A model generated the notes under the pieces. The model was not told the DNA's origin. It was given only the letters and a program-made list of their open reading frames with translations, and did not search any database. Shown here one piece after another: positions 9,609-13,409 of a DNA stretch of 13,409 nucleotides. The position numbers were made by a program, and so were the translations under genes. Origin of the DNA: Alphaproteobacteria bacterium. GTDB lineage: Bacteria > Pseudomonadota > Alphaproteobacteria > UBA8366. Location of the stretch: positions 1 through 13,409 of the forward strand of contig JABJCS010000298.1 in NCBI GenBank assembly GCA_018665505.1. The letters are read 5' to 3'. Every line of letters starts with the position of its first letter. Position 1 is the first letter of the stretch.

Positions 9609-10120
9609 GAGCGCGCCGCGACTTCCGCTTCGACGGCACCGGTAACCTCTGCGCCAAAGCAGCAAAAGACGACTTCGGCGATTTGCCGATCCACAGCGAG
9701 AAATTCAGCCACCGTTGCGACAGCGATGGCCGAAGCACGGGGCACCGGAAAACGATAGACGCCGGTCGAGATTGCCGGAAACGCAACGCTCTTGATTTCG
9801 TGTGCGACCGCGAGCTCCATTGATCGGCGGTAACAACTTGCCAAGAGCGCTTCTTCATCGGCGCCGCCACCCTGCCAGACCGGACCAACCGTGTGGATCA
9901 CATAACGCGCGGGCAAATCGTAACCGCCGGTGATTTTGGCGTCCCCGGTCGAGCAGCCGCCAAGGGTTCGGCATTCCCCCAATAACGCGGGACCGGCCGC
10001 GCGGTGAATGGCACCGTCTACACCGCCGCCGCCCAATAACGATTCATTCGCAGCGTTGACGATGGCGTCGAGCGCCAAACTCGTGATGTCTTCTTCGACA
10101 ACCGTCATGCGACCGGACAT
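9605..10120 (-). CDS. Macrodomain hydrolase, O-acetyl-ADP-ribose deacetylase (YmdB-like)
   Basis: A 171-residue, single-domain macro protein. Relatives such as E. coli YmdB hydrolyse O-acetyl-ADP-ribose to ADP-ribose and acetate, and some remove ADP-ribose from proteins. [15 protein letters not shown] (11-25) and [14 protein letters not shown] (30-43) place the catalytic residues N25 and D35 at the same numbers as in E. coli Ymd[12 protein letters not shown] (75-85) and the phosphate-binding loop [10 protein letters not shown] (113-122) are also intact. There is no signal peptide, so it is cytosolic. GAGG at 10127-10130 lies 6 bases before the ATG and directly adjoins the ampG stop codon at 10124-10126, so translation is probably coupled to ampG. 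The 3' end overlaps the maeB 3' end by 4 bases. The family call is firm; whether the substrate is a free metabolite or a modified protein cannot be read from sequence. Confidence 0.93.
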   Translation of the reverse strand: MSGRMTVVEEDITSLALDAIVNAANESLLGGGGVDGAIHRAAGPALLGECRTLGGCSTGDAKITGGYDLPARYVIHTVGPVWQGGGADEEALLASCYRRSMELAVAHEIKSVAFPAISTGVYRFPVPRASAIAVATVAEFLAVDRQIAEVVFCCFGAEVTGAVEAEVAARS

Positions 10121-10123
10121 GTG

Positions 10124-11461
10124 CTACCTCGTGTTTTCTGTCGAGACCAATGTATCAGCATTTTCCGAGCCGGTTTTCGCCATCAAGTAGAGCAATAATA
10201 ATATTCCAGGCACCGCGACCACTGCCGTCACGCAAAAGAACGGCACCCAATCGATTCGCTCCACAATCCAGCCGCTGCCGGCGCTGAACACCGTCCGCGA
10301 TTGCGCAAAAAGTGACGAGAGAAGGGCATATTGCGTCGCGGTAAAGGACAGATTGCAGAGGCTCGAGAGATACGCGACAAAGGCAGTCGTTCCCATGCCA
10401 CCCGAGAAGTTTTCCACCCCGATAGTCACGGTCAACATCGGCACCGAATAGCCAACTTCCGCCTGCACGATGAAGACCAGATTCGACAAAGCCTGCAAAA
10501 TACCCGTCACCAGAAGTGATTTCAGGATCCCAAACCTCGCGACGAGCGTGCCCCCGATCACCGCGCCTATCAGTGTCATCGCCAACCCGTACCCTTTGCT
10601 GACAACACCGATCTCAATCAAGGAGAACCCCGTCTTGAGGTAAAATGTCGTCGCCATATGGCCAATGAGGGCGTCGCCGGACTTAAACAACAACACGAAT
10701 AACAAAATGACCGGCCAGTGGGTCCGTGATGCGAATTCGCTAAACGGCTGGATCACTGATTTGCGGAACCATATCCGCCAGCGGGCGGAAGTTCGATCCG
10801 TCTCCTCATCTGAATACGCGGCGGTCATGGCGGGTTCGGGATTGACGAAGACGGTCGCGACGCCGACGAGCACAAGAGCGGCCATCGCCGAATACGCCCA
10901 CCCCCAACCGGCAAAGCCGGCCACAATGAGCGCACCGCCGCCGGAGACCAACATCGCAATGCGATAGCCGAGCGTCAGGGTCGCGGCACCGGCACCAAGT
11001 TTCGCCGGCTCGAGAATTTCCGTGCGATAGGCGTCGATCACAATGTCTTGCGTCGCGGAGGCAAACGCCACCATCACGGCCCAGAATACGGTCCACCATA
11101 ACCCGCCAGGCGCGCTCGGGTCGGTTCCCGCCATGCCGAGGATCGCCACAATCAGTAGAATTTGCGAGCATAGCATCCAGCTGCGGCGCAAGCCGAGCCA
11201 ACGAGTCAGAAACGGCAGCGGCACCCGGTCCACAATAGGAGACCACACAAACTTCAAATTATAGGCAAATCCAACCAAAGCCGCGAAGCCGATTGTCGCA
11301 AGTGCCGTTCCTGCTTGTGTCAACCACGCCGCAAGAGTGGCCCCGGTCAAGGCAAGCGGCAGTCCGCTTGAGAAGCCGAAAAAGAAAAGCGATAGAACGC
11401 GACGATCGCTATAGACGCCCGTCGCGCGCCATGCCGTCATTCGGGCACCGAATTTCGACAT
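10124..11461 (-). CDS. ampG: AmpG-family muropeptide permease (MFS)
   Basis: A 445-residue inner-membrane transporter of the major facilitator superfamily. AmpG imports anhydro-muropeptides released during wall turnover for peptidoglycan recycling, and in some species thereby controls beta-lactamase induction. Family motifs are clear: FFGFSSGLPLALTG (27-40), LKFVWSPIVDR (69-79), SATQDIVIDAYRTE (135-148), LGYRIAMLVSGG (164-175), KSGDAL (260-265) and ENFSGGMGTTAFVAYLSSL (350-368) followed by SFTATQYALLSSL (372-384). Hydrophobic stretches suggest about 12 helices. It ends at residue 445 just after the segment VAVPGILLLLYLM, without the extra C-terminal membrane segments of the 491-residue E. coli protein. 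It starts 23 bases after the kinase gene and stops 3 bases before the macrodomain gene. The start has only a weak GAGG about 10 bases away, and Met8 is an alternative. Substrate is inferred from the family; no ampD or ampC lies nearby. Confidence 0.9.
   Translation of the reverse strand: MSKFGARMTAWRATGVYSDRRVLSLFFFGFSSGLPLALTGATLAAWLTQAGTALATIGFAALVGFAYNLKFVWSPIVDRVPLPFLTRWLGLRRSWMLCSQILLIVAILGMAGTDPSAPGGLWWTVFWAVMVAFASATQDIVIDAYRTEILEPAKLGAGAATLTLGYRIAMLVSGGGALIVAGFAGWGWAYSAMAALVLVGVATVFVNPEPAMTAAYSDEETDRTSARWRIWFRKSVIQPFSEFASRTHWPVILLFVLLFKSGDALIGHMATTFYLKTGFSLIEIGVVSKGYGLAMTLIGAVIGGTLVARFGILKSLLVTGILQALSNLVFIVQAEVGYSVPMLTVTIGVENFSGGMGTTAFVAYLSSLCNLSFTATQYALLSSLFAQSRTVFSAGSGWIVERIDWVPFFCVTAVVAVPGILLLLYLMAKTGSENADTLVSTENTR
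10127..10130 (-). promoter_or_regulatory. Shine-Dalgarno site of the macrodomain gene, abutting the ampG stop
   Basis: On the minus strand GAGG is followed at once by the ampG TAG stop (10124-10126), then 3 bases and the macrodomain ATG at 10120. A ribosome ending ampG translation would cover this site, which supports translational coupling. Confidence 0.7.
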
Positions 11462-11484
11462 CGCGACGACGGCCTCAACCGCGC

Positions 11485-12471
11485 CTAGCCGAGTTCGCGC
11501 GCGACCAATTCGGCCAGATTAACCTCGGGCCGAGCACCGACATGGCTGATGATCTCCGTTGCGGTCAGGGTAGCGATTTGCCCACTGCGGCGCAGATCCA
11601 TGCCCTGGGTGTATCCATAGAGAAACCCAGCCGCGTATTGATCACCAGCACCCGTCGTATCGACGACCTTATCGAGAGGACGCGCGTCGATGATATGGAC
11701 CTCCTCACCGGAGAGAACCACTGAGCCCTTGCTGCTGCGGGTCAGGCAGGCGATCTCGCATTGGCCCCGCACATGCTGAAGGGCTTTGTCAAAATCGTCG
11801 ACCTGATAGAGCGATTTGATCTCTTCCTCATTGCCGAAAAGAATATCAGTGTGATCCTGCACCAGCATTTGAAACGAATGCCGGTGTCGATCGACACAAA
11901 ACGGATCGGAAAGAGTCAGCGCGACCTTGCGCCCGGCGTCATGGGCGGCATCGGCCGCTTCGACGAACGCTTCTTGGGCTTCCGGCGGATCGAAGAGATA
12001 GCCTTCCATATAGACGACTTTTGCTGCCTGAATAACATTCTTGTCAATGTCACCTGGCCCCAAATGAGTGGCGGCGCCGAGATTGGTGCACATGGTGCGC
12101 TGCGCATCAGGCGTAATCAGCACCAGACAAGAACCGGTCGCGGGACCATCGCTCGCCGCCAGTGTTGCGAAATCAACGCCGATCGCCTGCATGTCATGCC
12201 GAAAAACGTTCCCCAGCTGATCGTCGCGCACCTTACCGATAAAGGCGCCTTTGCCGCCGAGCGACGCAAAACCTGCCATCGTATTGCCGCAAGAGCCGCC
12301 GGAGACTTCTTGGGCCGGCGGCATCTTGTCATAAATCGCGGCAGCGCGATCCGTATCGACCAGCGTCATTGCCCCCTTATCGAGCGCCTGCCCTTCCAGA
12401 AACGAATCGTCCACCGTCGCCAGCACATCCACCAGCGCATTCCCGATCCCAACCAGATCGTATTCGGCCAT
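11485..12471 (-). CDS. Adenosine kinase, PfkB/ribokinase family
   Basis: The 328-residue cytosolic protein is a PfkB-type sugar/nucleoside kinase, most like bacterial adenosine kinases that phosphorylate adenosine to AMP with ATP in purine salvage. The start region DLVGIGNALVDVLATVDD (5-22) holds the substrate-binding Asp15. VSGGSCGNTMAGFASLGG (56-73) is the first PfkB signature, and DTTGAGDQYAAGFLYG (271-286) the second, with the catalytic base D277 and the anion-hole glycines. The frame is open to Met at 12495, but ATG 12471 is preferred because GAGGTGG (12477-12483) lies 5 bases before it. It is the first gene of a probable kinase-ampG-macrodomain operon, 23 bases before ampG, and is divergent from the EI24 gene. 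The family call is firm. Adenosine as the substrate is inferred from overall resemblance; guanosine/inosine or ribose cannot be excluded. Confidence 0.88.
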   Translation of the reverse strand: MAEYDLVGIGNALVDVLATVDDSFLEGQALDKGAMTLVDTDRAAAIYDKMPPAQEVSGGSCGNTMAGFASLGGKGAFIGKVRDDQLGNVFRHDMQAIGVDFATLAASDGPATGSCLVLITPDAQRTMCTNLGAATHLGPGDIDKNVIQAAKVVYMEGYLFDPPEAQEAFVEAADAAHDAGRKVALTLSDPFCVDRHRHSFQMLVQDHTDILFGNEEEIKSLYQVDDFDKALQHVRGQCEIACLTRSSKGSVVLSGEEVHIIDARPLDKVVDTTGAGDQYAAGFLYGYTQGMDLRRSGQIATLTATEIISHVGARPEVNLAELVARELG

Positions 12472-12476
12472 TTCAA

Positions 12477-12483
12477 CCACCTC
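12477..12483 (-). promoter_or_regulatory. Strong Shine-Dalgarno site fixing the adenosine kinase start
   Basis: GAGGTGG on the minus strand lies 5 bases before the ATG at 12471. It sits inside the longer open frame that begins at 12495, so the upstream eight codons are probably leader rather than protein. Confidence 0.7.
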
Positions 12484-12525
12484 GTATTTCAACATCTTTC
12501 CCGACCGGCTGGGCGGGACGCGTGG

Positions 12526-12553
12526 AGTATAGCGCTCGATGGACGCCCGGCAA
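12526..12553 (-). promoter_or_regulatory. Candidate sigma70 promoter of the adenosine kinase-ampG-macrodomain operon
   Basis: On the minus strand TTGCCG (12548-12553) is separated by 16 bases from TATACT (12526-12531), which is preceded by GC to give GCTATACT, close to the CTATAT form common in alphaproteobacteria. Transcription would start near 12519, about 48 bases before the preferred ATG. The -10 box is good and the -35 box fair (4 of 6). Confidence 0.45.
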
Positions 12554-12611
12554 GTTGGGCTTCTTGCACCATCCGCCTGGGATGGTTACATCTCAGCTGA
12601 CCGCCTTCCTT

Positions 12612-12615
12612 GGAG
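12612..12615 (+). promoter_or_regulatory. Shine-Dalgarno site of the EI24 gene
   Basis: GGAG lies 7 bases before the ATG at 12623. Its position decides between this start and the longer frame from 12539. Confidence 0.6.
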
Positions 12616-12622
12616 TTTTCTG

Positions 12623-13336
12623 ATGTTCGGTTATCTTTCGAAAGCACTCTCGCAATTGGGCGACCCAGTGCTCCGCCGCGTCCTGTTGATCGGCGTCGCC
12701 GGCTCGGCCGTTGTGTTTATTTTGTTGAACGTCCTCGTTTGGTGGATTTTCTCCACCACCGTAGACCTCTCCAGTCTGTCATTGTGGGGATGGTTGGAAG
12801 ATGTCTTGGATTGGATCGCTGGATTTGTCGTCGGATTGAGCTTGCTTGTCGTGTCAGCGGTATTGTTTCCGGGCGTATCCACGATCATCGTCGGATTTTT
12901 TCTAGAAGATGTCGTCGCCACCGTGGAGGCCAAACACTACCCGAATGAGCCACCGGCACGCCCGCAGCCGGTCTCCGAAGTGGTCGCATCCACCGCCCGA
13001 TTCGCGTTGATGGTAATCGGCCTTAATTTACTCTGTTTGCCGTTTTACTTGATCCTGATGTTCATCCCGCCGCTGAATTTAGTGCTATATTACGTTTTGA
13101 ACGGCTATCTGATTAGCCGAGAATTCTTCGAGTTGGTGGCGCTTCGGCGAATGGAACCGGCGGCGGCCTTAAACATGCGCCGACAGAGCCGTGGAAAAAT
13201 CATGGTCGCTGGCATATTGCTAACCTTTTTACTCACTATTCCAATCGTCAATTTCCTAACACCAGTGATTGCAACCGCGTTCATGGTGCATGTCTTCCAA
13301 AGTTTGCCGGGCCGCCAGGAGATCATTCCCGCATGA
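12623..13336 (+). CDS. EI24 (DUF540/CysZ-like) domain membrane protein
   Basis: A 237-residue integral membrane protein with the EI24/CysZ fold. Hydrophobic segments lie at about 21-44, 64-95, 126-163 (probably two passes or re-entrant hairpins) and 193-222. The family-like stretch NGYLISREFFELVALRRM (160-177) and the motif FPGVSTIIVGFFLEDV (82-97) support the call. CysZ members take up sulfate for cysteine synthesis, but many alphaproteobacterial EI24 proteins have no assigned role and there are no sulfur genes here, so I give no substrate. The open frame extends upstream to 12539, but ATG 12623 is preferred: GGAG (12612-12615) lies 7 bases before it, and the first 28 codons of the longer frame are polar and overlap the divergent promoter region. 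It is divergent from the kinase gene with a spacer of about 151 bases. Confidence 0.85.
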   Translation: MFGYLSKALSQLGDPVLRRVLLIGVAGSAVVFILLNVLVWWIFSTTVDLSSLSLWGWLEDVLDWIAGFVVGLSLLVVSAVLFPGVSTIIVGFFLEDVVATVEAKHYPNEPPARPQPVSEVVASTARFALMVIGLNLLCLPFYLILMFIPPLNLVLYYVLNGYLISREFFELVALRRMEPAAALNMRRQSRGKIMVAGILLTFLLTIPIVNFLTPVIATAFMVHVFQSLPGRQEIIPA

Positions 13337-13409
13337 TCAGAGCAGGTCGATTGCCACAACCGGTAAATTTCGCTACGAAGCTCGGCGAGTTCGTGTAATC
13401 TACAACCGC

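Noticed and set aside
11761..12600. A 279-codon plus-strand open frame antisense to the adenosine kinase gene
   Set aside because: It is a shadow of a well-conserved PfkB gene on the other strand, and its product shows no domain or plausible start signal.
13376..13393. Imperfect hairpin (CGAA-G-CTC / GAG-TTCG) after the EI24 gene, possible terminator
   Set aside because: The stem is short with a bulge, and no T-run follows, so it does not meet intrinsic terminator criteria.
13333..13398. A 21-codon plus-strand frame overlapping the EI24 stop by ATGA
   Set aside because: It is very short, has no recognisable similarity or Shine-Dalgarno site, and such ATGA overlaps arise by chance.
1..13409. 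A novel defence, mobile or biosynthetic system
   Set aside because: All eight genes belong to well-known housekeeping or metabolic families with uniform composition; no mobile-element, toxin-antitoxin, CRISPR or biosynthetic signature was seen on either strand.

Overview
The window looks like the chromosome of an alphaproteobacterium, possibly a Rhodospirillales-type or uncultured marine/soil lineage. This rests on protein style (GlnD, MaeB, the adenosine-kinase family and the EI24 protein all read as alphaproteobacterial), a moderately high GC content, and the order maeB <-> mutS-glnD-murJ, which from memory is shared with rhizobial genomes. The assignment below class level is a guess. Coding density is very high: eight genes fill almost everything, and no gene-free stretch exceeds about 150 bases. 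I found no RNA gene, insertion sequence, CRISPR array, phage gene or attachment site.

Left block (75-7192, minus strand): mutS, glnD and murJ are read in that order with gaps of about 10 and 61 bases, so they probably form one transcription unit. They cover mismatch repair, PII-based nitrogen sensing and lipid II flipping, and look intact. The first 74 bases hold no supportable gene.

Middle (7193-9608): a 124-base divergent spacer separates mutS from maeB, a plus-strand NADP-type malic enzyme with the usual C-terminal phosphotransacetylase-like domain. The spacer carries a perfect 16-base palindrome, the best unexplained regulatory signal here. maeB runs tail to tail into the next block with a 4-base overlap.

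Right block (9605-12471, minus strand): a PfkB-family adenosine kinase, an AmpG muropeptide permease and a YmdB-type macrodomain hydrolase lie 23 and 3 bases apart, with a plausible sigma70 promoter in front of the kinase. The macrodomain ribosome-binding site abuts the ampG stop codon, so these two are probably translationally coupled. Divergent from the kinase is a plus-strand EI24/CysZ-like membrane protein (12623-13336). The last 73 bases hold nothing firm.

Overall this is an ordinary housekeeping region. I do not see a new multi-gene system. The items most worth a second look are the palindrome between mutS and maeB, the adenosine kinase-AmpG-macrodomain operon, and the likely beta-clamp-binding motif in MutS.
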